From assembly GCA_902728285.1 (NCBI GenBank), contig CACVBU010001141.1, positions 620,001-684,000 of the forward strand: a DNA stretch of 64,000 nt, given 5' to 3'. Positions 47,005-60,400 of this stretch are shown piece by piece; the first letter of the stretch is position 1, and each line of letters starts with the position of its first letter. A program made the position numbers and the translations under genes. A model generated the notes under the pieces. That model saw only the letters and a program-made list of their open reading frames with translations, was not told where the DNA came from and did not search any database. The DNA comes from Clytia hemisphaerica (lineage: Eukaryota > Cnidaria > Hydrozoa > Leptothecata > Clytiidae).

Positions 47005-50000
47005 TATCCCATTTTCTAATCTTCAATACATTGGTAAACCTACCCAATAAGATTTTTTGTGCAGAAAGAAATTAAAATCCTAATTGGAACTATTACACGT
47101 TTTTTTATAATTATATAAGAATAAGCTATATAAGAACATAAGGCTTCGATGAACAAAGACTTACAAGGTTTTTGCAGACCAATTTCATTGGAATGTTGAA
47201 AATAAGAACATTTTAAGAATATTTTTAGACTGAAAACTCAGAAGCTTTCAAATATTTTGGACGCTTGTCTAAAAACAATAATCTAGTCTACATTTTTAGG
47301 AGTGTCGCTTGGAGGTATCTTGAAAAAAAAACTTTATCATTTCTTTGTCCTTTTTTTAATCAGGGTTTTTCCTCTCCTCTCTTCTGTGATATATATTGAG
47401 GTATATAAAAACAAATTGGTGTTAATGATGACAAGGTTTTCAGGTTCTTTTTTATCATATCTTTATTATCATGTTATTCTTATGTTCTCATGTTCATTTT
47501 CATCTTCAATTTTCTGACACTTTTTTCTTTTCTTACACTTTAAAATTTCGACATCGTAAAATCTCTCACTACTTTTCTATTTTTATTCATGTTATTTCTT
47601 CATTTTTATCTCTGATTCTATCTGATTCTTCTTCACTTTCTCTCTGGTTACATATAAAAGTGAAGAACTTTTTATTTTTTGCCTTGTTTTTTTTTAAAAG
47701 TCATTTTCTTGTTATATTCTTCTCATCTAGTTAACTAAACATGAAGACATTGTTTTTTTGGTGTTATATGAGCGTGAATGAAAAAGGAAAAATGTTAATC
47801 TGATTTCTTCAAAAGTATTGATCAAATAAATTTTTCTTTTTTCTTCTCTGGTTGATACAAGGTTTGCTAACAAGGAATTTTGTTAAGCTGTATACGGCTA
47901 GAACCACTGTCTTTATCAGACAGAGTCAAGAAATGACTTGGTTGATTTTGATATATTTTTGTCATCACATAAATGTCCTACATTTGAGAGTTAAGGAGCG
48001 TCTTAGAACATTCGTTATAACATTCGTTATAACATTCGTGAACGTTCCCGGACGTTCCAATCGATGTTATTAATTAAATTTTGTACTCAAAGGTTTGGGA
48101 ACATGCCAAAGACCGTTCCTTTCCATTTGTATTTCAAATGGCCAGTGATTTGTTGTATATCAATGATGTAATCTGTGAAAGTTTCTTGGTCTAACTCCAA
48201 GTTGTTCTCTTTTTATTATATCGGTTTAAAATTTGAATTTCTGGTATTTCTGAACTGAAATATCTGTTAGACATCCCTCGTCAAAATCAGGTTTTGAGGG
48301 GCTTGAAAAGCTTGGTACCAAACATCTACCATGTTACATCTGTTAATTAATGTATTCTTTAAAAGTAGCTCTGAAACACTGCCAGAAAAATGAAAAATGA
48401 GGCAGCCCCTGCAATGAGAGCATCAATCTTTTTGTTTGACACTTTTTTAAAGACTACCAATTAACTACAATCTACAATTTATTGTTGTGTATTTCTATAA
48501 GAACAACTGAAACTCAAATGGAAATTCATTTCCAGTTTATAAGGAAGTTGGATCGCGTTTTGGCTGGCGTATTTCGCATAAGAAGTAATTTCCGTTACCC
48601 ACTAGGTCATTACCAGGCATTTAGATGTCTTCAAAGAGGAGAGGTTCCTTGTATGAATACTAGGAATGAGGGAATGAGGGATTTGCAAGTTTTCAACATT
48701 TTTGAAAGGAAAGGTTTTTGGTTTTCCCATGTACCACCATTAGCATTATTTCTTAAAATTTTTTTTGCTTTACATGTTGATGTCATTCCTTCGTATTCAC
48801 AAAAGAGTGAGTACAAAACAATTCCATGTTTTCCATGTTTAAGTCTCTACCACCGTTATTCCTTCGCATTCATCAAAGAGTGAAATGTTAGAGTCAGGCC
48901 TGATTATTTGGCAGTAAAAAAATACTTTCCTAGTTTTTTTACAGTTTTTTTTACATAAAGGCACTCTCCTAACTGCAACTTACGAATCCAGCTTTCTTCG
49001 GCTCGACAATCATTGAAGTTAGAGGTCTAGAGGCTGAAGGAGTCTCCCAGCATATAGCTACAACATTATTCACGGGGCATACTGCAAATGTATGACACTA
49101 GTTGTGAAACTCTTGTCTTTTTTAAATCTTTTTAAAGGATTTGATTGAATTGGATATTATAAAGATTGAGGTATTTTTCGATCATTTCCTGAATCCTAAC
49201 TAATCAGGATCCACTCTTTTATCAGTGCCGTCATTATTGTCGCGGGCTAGCCTCTATATAAGTGTTAACACAGTCTAATTCAAGGGGTATTTCCATGGCA
49301 ACGGATGAGGATTATCATAAATAAAATTATGCCGTCTATTCGTCAATCTGTTCTAATACGGGGGTATTTCCTTTTCTGATTCTATGGTCTTTTTTATTGC
49401 ATTTTAAAAGTGATATTTATAAGCCTTTTTTATAAAAACATGCTAATTCTACGGCTATAATTCGTCCTACACATTATCCTAGCTTTCCTTTCTTTAAATA
49501 ATGCCTACACAATTTTACGTAAGAATAGTTGACCCTCACTTGAGTCAATCAACTTCCCAATATCCAGTTTTCATTTGGAGTGCTTTCTTGTTTATGTTTC
49601 TGGTTTTTATTTAATTGCTTATTCAATAAGAATACACGTTGACTGTGTATTTAATGACGGTAATTTTCTGCAATTAATTTCATGTTTTTTAGCACTTAGC
49701 TTTCATTAGCATTTCCTAGTTACTAGATCCAGTTGTATTCTTATAAAAGATGTCAGATAATGTTCAACTTCATTGAATACATGAGCCATTATCTCCGGCT
49801 TTTAATTAATAATTGACGCAATGGAAATTATAATGACTGCTACGCTACTTCTTACTATATTCACTTACTCAATTTGTTAACATGAATTGTACACTCTCTC
49901 TTAATTAATTGCTGGTCGCTCTTTGTGTACTTATATGCAGTTTCCAGTTATATGTTTATTATTATTATTATTATTGTTATTATTATTCTGCATCGTCCTT

Positions 50001-50220
50001 TATGGCATGACTTCTTCAGTATTGGTTCTTGGTAGAGCTGAACCTCGTGTTCACTTTCATGTATTTTCGTTTGAAGAAATTTCCAAAGCTAATAGTTAGG
50101 CTTTTGACTGCCATTCTTGCCTGAAATTTACATGTTCTTGCTGCCGATAATACATTTGTGTGCTCATTATCTAAGCTACTGAATCTATACTTATTAATTC
50201 GACCCTCGTTCGAGGTTCAT
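47005..50220. other. Stretch without recognised genes
   Basis: AT- and T-rich. Minor features are a three-unit TAACATTCGT repeat near 48011-48040 and a TTATTATTATTG run near 49960-49985. A 133-codon open frame at 48482-48883 shows no recognised domain and no good splice context. Confidence 0.4.
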
Positions 50221-50222
50221 AG

Positions 50223-50430
50223 TAGCGAGTTTATGTGTTCGAGATAAATCGAGGGGGACGGTATAAAGCAAAGTTGACATGTCTCCAAAATCACCGTCCA
50301 CTTTGCTTGAATACCGTCGTATGTTTAGGTGAGCAAAAGTGATATAGAGCCGTACATCAACTATCGACTTTATTTTGTATCGATTTCTCTTACCGTCGCC
50401 CTCGATATCCTCCGATACATAAACTCGGTA
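50223..50430. mobile_element. TA-flanked MITE-like element
   Basis: CGAGTTTATGTGTTCGAG and CGAGGGGGACGGTA on the left pair with TACCGTCGCCCTCG and ACATAAACTCG on the right. TA lies at both outer edges, as for Tc1/mariner-type MITEs. The inner ACTTTGCTTGAATACCGT repeats the pairing. About 205 bp. Confidence 0.6.
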
Positions 50431-51983
50431 ATGTAATAGAAACAGAGTGTACCATAGAAAGCACGACCAAAGATAAAGATCAACACGCTACAAACAGGAT
50501 ACAATATCACATCGTCATCATCATCAATTTTTCTTTTATGACATATAATTTGTCACCTTAATCCTAATGGATCTCTTGCGTGCTTTTTTAATATATTTGT
50601 ATTTTCCGTTGACGAACAAACATAAGATTTTGTGGTATATGTATTTCATATAACGTGAATACAACTATATACCTCTTGATCAAAAGCTTTTCTGATATTT
50701 TTAATAAGAAATACAGGAGAAATGTTGCACTCAGAGATTTTGAAATTATTTTTTAAGCGAATCAAGGTCAACTTGTTGGCAAGTGGTAAATTGTTCTTAG
50801 GACAAAGTTGAAGTATTTTACGCTTTAAATCCTATTTCTACTCTGTGACCCTTAATAAGCTTAAATATTCCAGGTTCAAGTCTATTCTCAAGTTGTTCTT
50901 ATTTTTTTGGCGTTTTTGAGCTTTTTTGTTTTTATAAAATCGAGAGTATATCTTCATCGCTTTACTCAATCTGACTACAGTGTACCTTTTGAAAATAACG
51001 TTATACCCTCTTATTCGATTTTCAAATGAAGTATAGGTTAAGGTTGGATGCATCCCCTGAAATATAACAACATTTTTTTTTCGAGAGATGTTAGAAGCCT
51101 AGGAGCGTTTTGGACACATTTCCAAACTTTTGAACCTGTTATCATCGTAGATTGAAAACAGGTGCAGTCGAGTAATAGAGAGGGAGTTTCTCTTTTTAGT
51201 CATTATTAATGATTGAAACGTTGAAACAAGAAGTGCAATTTTATCGTGATTTTATCGTGATATGCCATCTCTATATAACAAGTATATGTTATATAGTCAT
51301 TTTATCTGCTCGTGAATTTTGTGATTACTATCGGCTTTTATCAAATTTTTGTTATTCTTTGGTACACCCTCGATAGTGAACGTATTATTCGAAAGTATTT
51401 TGCTTGTACGTTTCTTTCTTCGCAGTTTGATATTTGGTTCTAGCTGTTTTCATATGGAAACTTTTCGAAATAATTAAAATAGGTTTACCTGGTGCTCGTA
51501 AAACTAAGTTCCAGCCCTGTGTGGTGCAAACCTGATTTTTAAAATTGATTTTTTGGTGCGACTTTTTGCTAGCAAATTGGACAGTCATGGTAATTTGTCA
51601 TTTGTCCTTTTTCTTACAAGAATGAGTTACAGTGCTGTGCGTCATCTTAGGATTTCTTATTGTTCTTAAGATTTGACCAACAACGAGCCTCGTCTTCTTA
51701 TATAAAGCAATTGTTACAAAAATCGTGTTTTCCGTTATTGAGACGCCCAGCGGACCCAAGTTTCACGTATTCATGCATGCAGCAATTCTTTCTCGAGCTT
51801 CACACAAACCCGATTATTCAGAAAATTGGAAAATCTTCCTTGAAAAATCGGGGAAATTTTCACTCAATCGGCGGCGAAAGGGAAAGTTCACGTATTCGCA
51901 CAACAAAAAATAGCGCAGATTCACTAAATACAAAGGTGGATTTCGACGTTCAAGCAAACTTTTTCAATTTTCACGCCTTTACG

Positions 51984-52464
51984 TAGACTAGTAAACTAGC
52001 CGGTTATTACTTATAACCTTATAAAAAACTGTCAATCAAATAATGTAAACACTAATTAAATATTCAGCGTGCGTGAGAGAAAAGGAAAATAACCGACTAG
52101 AAGCTACTTCCAACGCCCTTTTTTCTTCACCTAAAATCGTAAGGAGAGACATACAGATTTCTGTATGTCTGACCCGTGCGGGATTGCATTTATTTTTCTT
52201 TCTGTTTATTGCGTTTTTAGAAATGCTCATTTATTTATATGTTCCCATGTTCAATGTTACTATGAAATATCATTTAGTCAAAAAAGTTGGATGGATTCTC
52301 AAAAACCTAAAAAAAGTTGTAAAATTAAACAACGTTTTTTGAGGGAAGTAGCTTCTAGTCGTTGAAATTCAGAAAAGAGAGGCAACTTCACCCCTTCGAT
52401 TCTTTTTATTTGGAGCTTGATTTTTTGTATATGGGTCTGTTTTCAACGACTAGTTTACTAGTCT
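51984..52464. mobile_element. TAGACTAGTAAACTAG element with perfect 9-bp TSD
   Basis: A 481-bp element whose 16-bp TIR, TAGACTAGTAAACTAG, is exactly inverted at the right end. GCCTTTACG stands outside both ends (51975-51983 and 52465-52473). It is the intact sibling of 11512-11976. An 89-codon frame (52073-52342) is preserved in both copies but has no recognised domain. Confidence 0.88.
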
Positions 52465-52473
52465 AGCCTTTAC

Positions 52474-54310
52474 GCAAACCGCTTGGGGCCCATTAATATA
52501 TTTACCGACCCTGAATGAATACCGAACATCAAATTTGGGCTTTAGTATATTTTCTTAATCTTTCACATGGGAAAAATCAAATAATAATAATAGCCGTATT
52601 CCTTTTCACCGTTCAACACTTAATGAGCTGGCTACGAACATGTTGAAATGGAGAAAAAATGCACTATTTTAAAGACCAGTAAATTTTGTTTGAGTTAATT
52701 GATATAAATGTAGAAACAGCTTAGAGGCTCGGTCAAGCTTCACTGGTTTGTGAGTCTTGAAATTCTAATTTTTTTTGAAAGCCCACAACTGCAGTAAATC
52801 GATAAGATTCTAAGAAATGTTCTGAAGAAGTTAGAAGGGCAAAGTTTTATAAAGGTGTCAATGGGATAGCAAACTTTTTATTTTTGACTTGAAGATATGA
52901 TGAAAGAAAACAAAGATGTTCTTCGTTTGATTGATAAACAGGGATTCTCGTCTTTGCTTCATTTTTTTCACCCCCTGGTTCTTCTCAAACACAGCAGGGT
53001 CTTCAAAGTTGGTTTTTATGTTGTTTTTTTCTTCCATCATTTCTATTTTCATTTTTTGCCACCTTTTTTCACTCGAAATATTTTTTTCACTTCCATTTTT
53101 CTTTATAAATAGTTTTCCCTATGAGTTTTCTTCATTTCTGTTTTTTTAACCTGTATAACTTTTTTTGTGAATTTCTTCACTTTTTAAGAAGTTTCATTTT
53201 TCTCTTGCAGAATTAAATTTGCTTTGTGTGTTTTTTTGTGTGGGACAAATACATAATGCGAACGTCTTTTTATGCTTTGGAACTATACCCTTTCATTATC
53301 GGTTAGAGTTGAAGTAACATAGAAATGCCTTGAACTTACGAGTTCAATTTGGGTAAATTTTTTAAATGGTGGCAGAGCATGATACAGTATTCCAGATATT
53401 TTCGTATTTTCGAGCCCCATAAGTTTATAAAGTTTTTATTCAATTCAGTTGTGTCATCCTAAAAGGTAGGTCTTAATACACGTTTTTTTTTATTCGAACA
53501 CCTAAAATTTGGCTGAGCCTGGATGTGTTTTTTGTTGTTGCAAGTTTCAGCCTAAAATGTTCTTAAATGCGTTCTTAATTCTTCAAACCACTGTAAATCT
53601 ACAATATCATGCAATATAAAGAGCACTTAAGATTGGTAAAATTTGGACAATATTTGACTCTCGATTTTAAAAATCCATCCCTAATTACGGTTAAAACTGC
53701 TTGAAAAGAGGAAAAAAATGTAGTTTCTTGTCATTATTCATTTGTTCTTACGATGTTCTTAATTTTTCGACGAATTTCAGCCTAAATGTTCTTAGAAACT
53801 AGGTTCTAATAAAAAAAACGTTTAGAATGTGAACATTTTTTTGAAGACTTAATCAGACCGGTTAGACCATATTTTATCAAAGCAAATGAGAACCATGTAC
53901 AATTATTTTGTCCGAAAAAGTGAAAATTTTGTAAAAAGGTTAAGAGGAAAATTTGTTGCCTTAAACATATACAGCTTGCCCCTTGAGCAAAGAAATACTA
54001 AATTGCAAAGTCTCTTCAAAAATTTATGTTCAAGTCTTTAAGATGTTGGTTATCGTTTTCGGTAGAAGATTTTGGTTGCTATACGTACGGTCCCATCAGC
54101 TGTGGCTCCGAAAGATTGGAAGATCTGCTATAAGATCTCAAATTAGAAATTACAGATAAAAGGACGAAGGGTTACAGTGAGAATGGGTAGGCAAAGGAAG
54201 CGCTCTGCATCACTTTGAATCTGTTACTTTTGTGCAGAACGTTTAATGATTTTGAAGATGCAGTAAGCTAATGAAAACATTATAACAAACAGCGAATCAT
54301 TTTTTTTTTT
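52474..54310. other. Stretch upstream of CAMTA without recognised exons
   Basis: T-rich, with short frames of Phe-rich low-complexity composition. No CG-1-domain peptide is recognised. A T-run ending in AG at 54314 could serve as acceptor for a 5'-UTR exon. Confidence 0.4.
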
Positions 54311-54467
54311 TTAGCAATTGAAATTGAAACCTAACGAACAAAATCATCGATCGACCCTTCCACATTGTTAGAGCCTTGTTTACACTGGTGTGTTGACTTT
54401 GGAATGTAAAAGATACCATGAATTCTCTGCACATGTTTGATGGTGGTGTGGATCGAGCTTTATTGAA

Positions 54468-57400
54468 ATGAATAAAGATGAATTGATGGTCAATAGTCAG
54501 AAGAAAATTGTCGCTCCATCGAATTCTTCCAATACATCACCATCTCAAAATACAACAGGTACATTTAACCTCGCGAATTACGGACGAGGAGGTATTTTAA
54601 GGCTGTACCTAAAGCATGCCAAGCTATTCTTTTATACATGTGAGAGCAGGTATTTTCTTGAACCATAAGTGTACGGTTTGAAACACTTTTCAAGTTGTAA
54701 CTAGCCGAGACGGTTGGTCGTGGGCCTATTTAAAACAATTAAAAAACTATCCAAACCTCCTATATCACTGGGCTCTCCAAATATTCTATTTTTGCTCTTT
54801 TTAGTTTCACCCATTACTCATTCGAAAACGACAACAGCTACTAAACTCCAAATCACACCCATGTCACCACTCAACATCCAATCCTTGAAAAATGGATTCA
54901 TCGATCAACCTTCGCAACACAAACCTAATGGACACATCCTATTACAACCTGCCTATGGATCCAAACCTATACCTAACAACCATGTGGGTATTACACCCTC
55001 TCTACCGCCATTGACAACCAACCACGCCCAACCAAACGCTTTATTTCAAACATCAAATATTACAAAACTTACCAACAAGGAAATACAATCTTCCAAAGAT
55101 TTAGACTCTAAATTTTTACATCAAATCATTGGAAATGGATTCAAGGCTCCGTCCGCTGATAAAACTTTAGATGTCCGTAATACGGTCGTCAAAAAAGCAC
55201 CGGGTGGTACTGTCCAAATAACATATAAAAATATGATCAATCATTCTCCCCAGGCTTCCAACAACAACAATTTACCACAAAGCAATCCGATTTACATCCT
55301 TCCAAAACCGGTTAACGGAATCGGACAACAGTTCGGAATACAGCAACAGGCGGCGACTTATCATTCGATAGCTACTTCAGCAACTTTAAGTAATCAACAG
55401 TTAATACAACATTCAATGATCGCACAACCTATTTCGAATACCATAAATACAACACAAACCTCATCGAATAAAACCGATACCAGTGTGTATTTGATCGATT
55501 CATCGCACGATACGAATCAATCGAACCCGATAACAAGTGCAACACCTACTTGGATGCCAAACCTTAATCATCAATCGAATACGTTTCAATCGATTTCAAT
55601 CGAATCGATGGAATTTCAAAACGATCATTCAATACTTTTTTCGACACAACAAAATGATGATTTATCGAATACAGTCGATTTAAACCCGTTTAATGGAATC
55701 GATATCGATCTATCGTGTTTCGATACTGAACCTTTTGATGCTCTGAACCAACTTTATCCTAGCGGGAATGATCATCAAAATTTCCACGATCAAAATTTTG
55801 ATACGAACACGGATTTATGTAATGAAGAAACTGCCCAGAACTTCAATAGCACTGTAATATCGTCCATCAATATTGATCCCATCACATCAACAGAAAATTT
55901 AAATACGAATACAACTTCTCAGGACGAAATACCAATGAATATTGATTCAAATATAGACTCGAACGTGACTGATCATTTTCTTTCGCAGCAACATAATCAG
56001 GCGACCTCTCAGACAGAACCCAGAATAAACGATAAACAACTAACCGACAAACAACAAAAAGAAGAAAATAACGAACTGAAAAATATTATAGACGTTTCGC
56101 CTGAATTGGCTGTATGTACGGGTGGTGTTAAGATTATTTTAATCGGCTCCTGGAATGCCAAAGACGCGAGGTATCAATGCCAGTTCGGTAGCTGTTGTGT
56201 AGATGCAGAACTTATACAGAACGGCGTGCTCCGTTGCTTTAGTCCAAAGCACAAGCCGGGTGCCGTCCGTCTGTCGGTGCTTTGTAATAGTAAGACGTTA
56301 TCTGAAGAAGTTGATTTCACATTTGTAGAAAGTAGCGAGAAGAATTGGACGGAGAAAATCGACCATGATGATTGGCTTTCCATAAGCGAAACAACTCTGG
56401 CCGATCTTCTTGTCAAGCGGATCTCTTTCATCTCTGATATGGTCACAGGTGATGAGACAAACGCGGCCCGCGCGTTCAATCGGGACGCCCTTGACCCAAC
56501 GCTTGTTGAGGATAAGCTTATAGACGTTTGTAAGAGTTTGATGTCTCAAACAGTTGATATTGATTTCGATTATAAAATCGAACGAACGATGACTGTATTA
56601 CACTTAGCATCGGCTTTAGGATATTTGAAACTGATTCAACTCTTAATGAACTGGGTGGAATCGAACCCGAATAAAATTATACAAGTTGAAGCATGCCCAA
56701 CATGCGTTGATCAATTTTCTTTGGTCCCAATCATGTGGGCATCAGCTAAAGGTCATTTCACAACCACCTGCGTACTGCACCAATGGGCTGAATCGACGAT
56801 CGAGTTGAAGGATGCATGTGGGTGCACTTCCTTATCCTTAGCCATGGAAAGCGGTCACGAATCACTGGTCGAATATCTTGGAAGGTTGATCAAGAAATCC
56901 ACCATTTCTAGGTATACATTCTCGTCTTTCAAAAAGGTTTTTTCTAATCGGTTTTTGATAAAGTTCTTCTTTCAACGTTTAAAAAATCGTCTACCCATAG
57001 ATAGAGTTGTATTACAAAAGTGAACCATGTCAATTTCGAAGAATGATTGTAGATCAAATTTTAGAACTTCTTTTAAAATAAATTTACATTACGTATATTA
57101 GACTCTTAGATAAGTGAATACACGTATTTCCTATTAGCAGATTCATATAAAAAAGTCACGAAGAAACGTCGAGTAAAGCTCTGATTGGCTGAGACATGCA
57201 AAGATTACCTCATACTCTGGACATTTAAAAAAAAAATATGCCTATGTGTACAATATTCCACCAATCAGAGCTTTACTCGACGTTTTTTCGTGACTTTTTA
57301 CATGAATCTGCTGGTCTCAATTTCCCGACATTCGAAATTTTTCATTTCATCTTTGCAGAGAGAATTCGATGAATCAAGAACAATTTTCTTCATCTCTTTC

Positions 57401-60400
57401 GACGTCTTTTGGAAACCCAGGGTCGGTTTCATCAACCTCTACCAGTATCTCCAACGTTGACGGTGAGTGGTCTTCTCTTCATGCATTTTAATTACCCGTG
57501 TATTGTTAATACTCTTTCAGAAACTTTTGCCAGAACGGGACGAAAGTAGTACAGGATTTTGATAGGTTTTTATAGCAACGTCTATGACCTTAATTACTTG
57601 ATTTACTTCTCTGAAATTCCGTTTATTTGTCTGAATTTTTTTTACAAACGATTTGAATAATCTTCTTGAAATTATTCCAGGCGAGGCCGTGATATAAATT
57701 ATTTAAAAATAATCTTACTTTCCTATAAACATATATAAACATACCGTACTGTGTGTAGATACCAATTGAAAAAAAAAACTCGCCCTTCCCTCTACCCGTC
57801 CTTCTACCTTAAGAACACCATATTTTTCCTTTTCACTAGACTCTTCACCACGTACATTGGGTAAGACACTAGCCTTCATTCAATCCATGTTAAACGAACA
57901 AATGGACGATTTGAACCATGCAGAAGATGAGGAAGATGATGACGCAAGCTTGTTCGCTGCTCACAACGAGTTTGTCAACACAAGGTATGAAAAATTGTGT
58001 TTTAGATTGATGCCTTTATTGTTTTCGACTTAAGATTTAAAGAGTCTCTTTCGCTAAGTGATTCACGAGTCAGGAATCTTGATGGCGCACAATATGACAA
58101 AAATATATCAAGTCTACGTTTTTTCACAATAACATTTTTTACAAATTTTTGAAGTCTTAAGCCTAAAAATATTCTTAACATGTTCTTTTTTACCATTTTG
58201 TGATTATTTTTGTCCATTTCCAGGAAATCGGGTGTTTTAAAGTCCGCAAATCCTTAAAATGTTCTTAACTTGTTCGTAATATTTCGGCCATCGAAGCCTT
58301 ATGTTCTTATTATAGTTTGTTTTGTTCTCATAAATGAACGCGACCCAATTGTTGGTTTATTTCAGACAACGCAGTGTAACGGACGAAAGTGTGGCATCCA
58401 CCAGTCAACATTCGCCCGCATCGCCCGCCCAAAACGCCCTGCAATCACCTTTCAATCGCCAAATGAGGGAAACAGCCGAATTCTGTGAATTCTTTTACAA
58501 AGCAAAGAAAATTGAGAAAGATTTTGCAGAGTTAACTTTGACTGGTGAGTTTTAAAGAAACCTTAAGGGAAGAAATTTCGATAGGAATTTAATTTGGTGC
58601 ATGGGCGAAAAAGTTTTTTCAATGGGAAATTAATTTTGCGGATCAGGGAAAAAAAAATTGATTCTAGCGGGAATTTAATTTGACGAATGACGGAAAATTT
58701 TAACTTTGAATATCACTTCTCTCTTTTTCTTTTCAGACCAGGAGCAAGAAGAGTTATATCGAGCTGCAAATGTCATTCAAACAGCTTACAAAGCATACAA
58801 GGTTTGTCGAAAATATTGTTAATACAGGAAAAAATCTAATGTAACTTTTTGGATGATTTCAACAATAGAAAGCTTTAATAGTTGGTGAAAAGCTTTTCAT
58901 GCTTTGGTGAAGATGAGTGAAGGATTGTTCGTTTTTTTTTCTTGTTTTAATCTTGAACCAACAGCCAACGTTACTCTTGGATTCCAAATAAACGGGGGGG
59001 GGGTTGGAAAATTTTCGAGATTTTAATAAACGGGGGGGGGGGACCTAATTGCCGGGGGGGGGGTTTGGAAATTGTACTTCTGAAAACCCAAAATTAATAA
59101 ACGGGGGCTAATAAGGTCCGGAAAGATTGGAAAATTTTCGAAAAATTAACAGTGGGGGGGGGGCCGTCTATTTGGAACCTAAGAGTACGCTTCTTTTGAA
59201 ATGAAGCTAACGATTCAGTTAATGACACTGGAAAAAATAAAGAATTTCACTGTGACCTTTTTGGTTAATTAAGAACCATGAAAATTTTTTTTTGGTTTTT
59301 CCTGGAGAAGGCCGTGCTCCATTAACCGTTTTGGTTTCTCACCTTGAAAGATAACCGTCCATATTTTTCTCTTAGGAAAGACGAAAGCAACGCGACCAAG
59401 AGTTTTCATCGGCCACGCTCATTCAAAGCTATTATCGACGGTATAAGCAGGTAAGATCAACGGTTTTATGGACGAGATACAGTCCAAGCTCTTTTTTTAT
59501 GAACTCTCAAAATTAAGCATTCACGTATTCTCACGCTGTTCATTGTTATTCAAATATGACAACCTGATTGCCCCTTCTTACACGCATCATCATCCTAAAG
59601 GCGATCGCTCGAACGATCACATTCGTCGTTAGAGCAGAGCTTCATGTCTTCAGAATGGATAATCAGTTTGGAGAAGATTGATATTGTTAAATCTCACCTG
59701 GATCTTTATTCTTTCTTTTCTTTATGACCATACAGTATGCAGCCTTCAAGAAGATGCAAAAAGGTGCCGTGCTCATTCAAAACCAATATCGGGCTCATCG
59801 AGAAAAATCTAAGAAAAAATACGAAGCTGCCTCGCTGATCCAAACCAACTGGAGAAGGTACCGACAACGGAAATGTACGAAAAGCGAGGCAAACAAATTG
59901 GAACAACAAGCGAGTCGTAGGGTGAATCGTTATCTGCAACAGACTACAAAAAGGTAATAATGGAAGGTTAATTTTTGGAGAAAAATTCGTTCACTTTTAG
60001 ACTTTACAGAGAACGCAAAAAATGGTTGGTAGGCTTTTATTGGGCTCTTCCAGAAAAAATCCGTTCATGGGGGGTGGAGGATGAGTTGTCCAGGGGTATT
60101 GAAAAAATACCAAAATGTCCAGGGGTAATTTTTTGTGTCCACGGGGTTGATTTGATGTTTGTCCAGGGGTATAACCCGTGTCCATGGGGTTAAAAATCAA
60201 AATGTCCAGGGGTAATTCATGAAAAAAATAATATATCCTCCACCCCCCATGAACGGATTTTTTCTGGAAGAGCCCAGCCAGTTGAGCTTACGAGGTTAAT
60301 TGGTTTTTCACCATTTTTCCAAACTGTAACTAAATAACATCGATATATTAAAATAACCTTTCCTTGCCATTTAGGTTTAGCCGTGAATTTCCAGAAGAAT

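Noticed and set aside
48482..48883. 133-codon plus-strand frame
   Set aside because: No domain, Phe-rich composition typical of T-rich DNA, and an alternative frame on the opposite strand; treated as chance.
57185..57460. Reading 57361-57460 in the frame EFDESRTIFFISFDVFW
   Set aside because: The phase entering from 56911 and leaving to 57840 requires the frame RENSMNQEQFSSS; the other frame stops before the donor.
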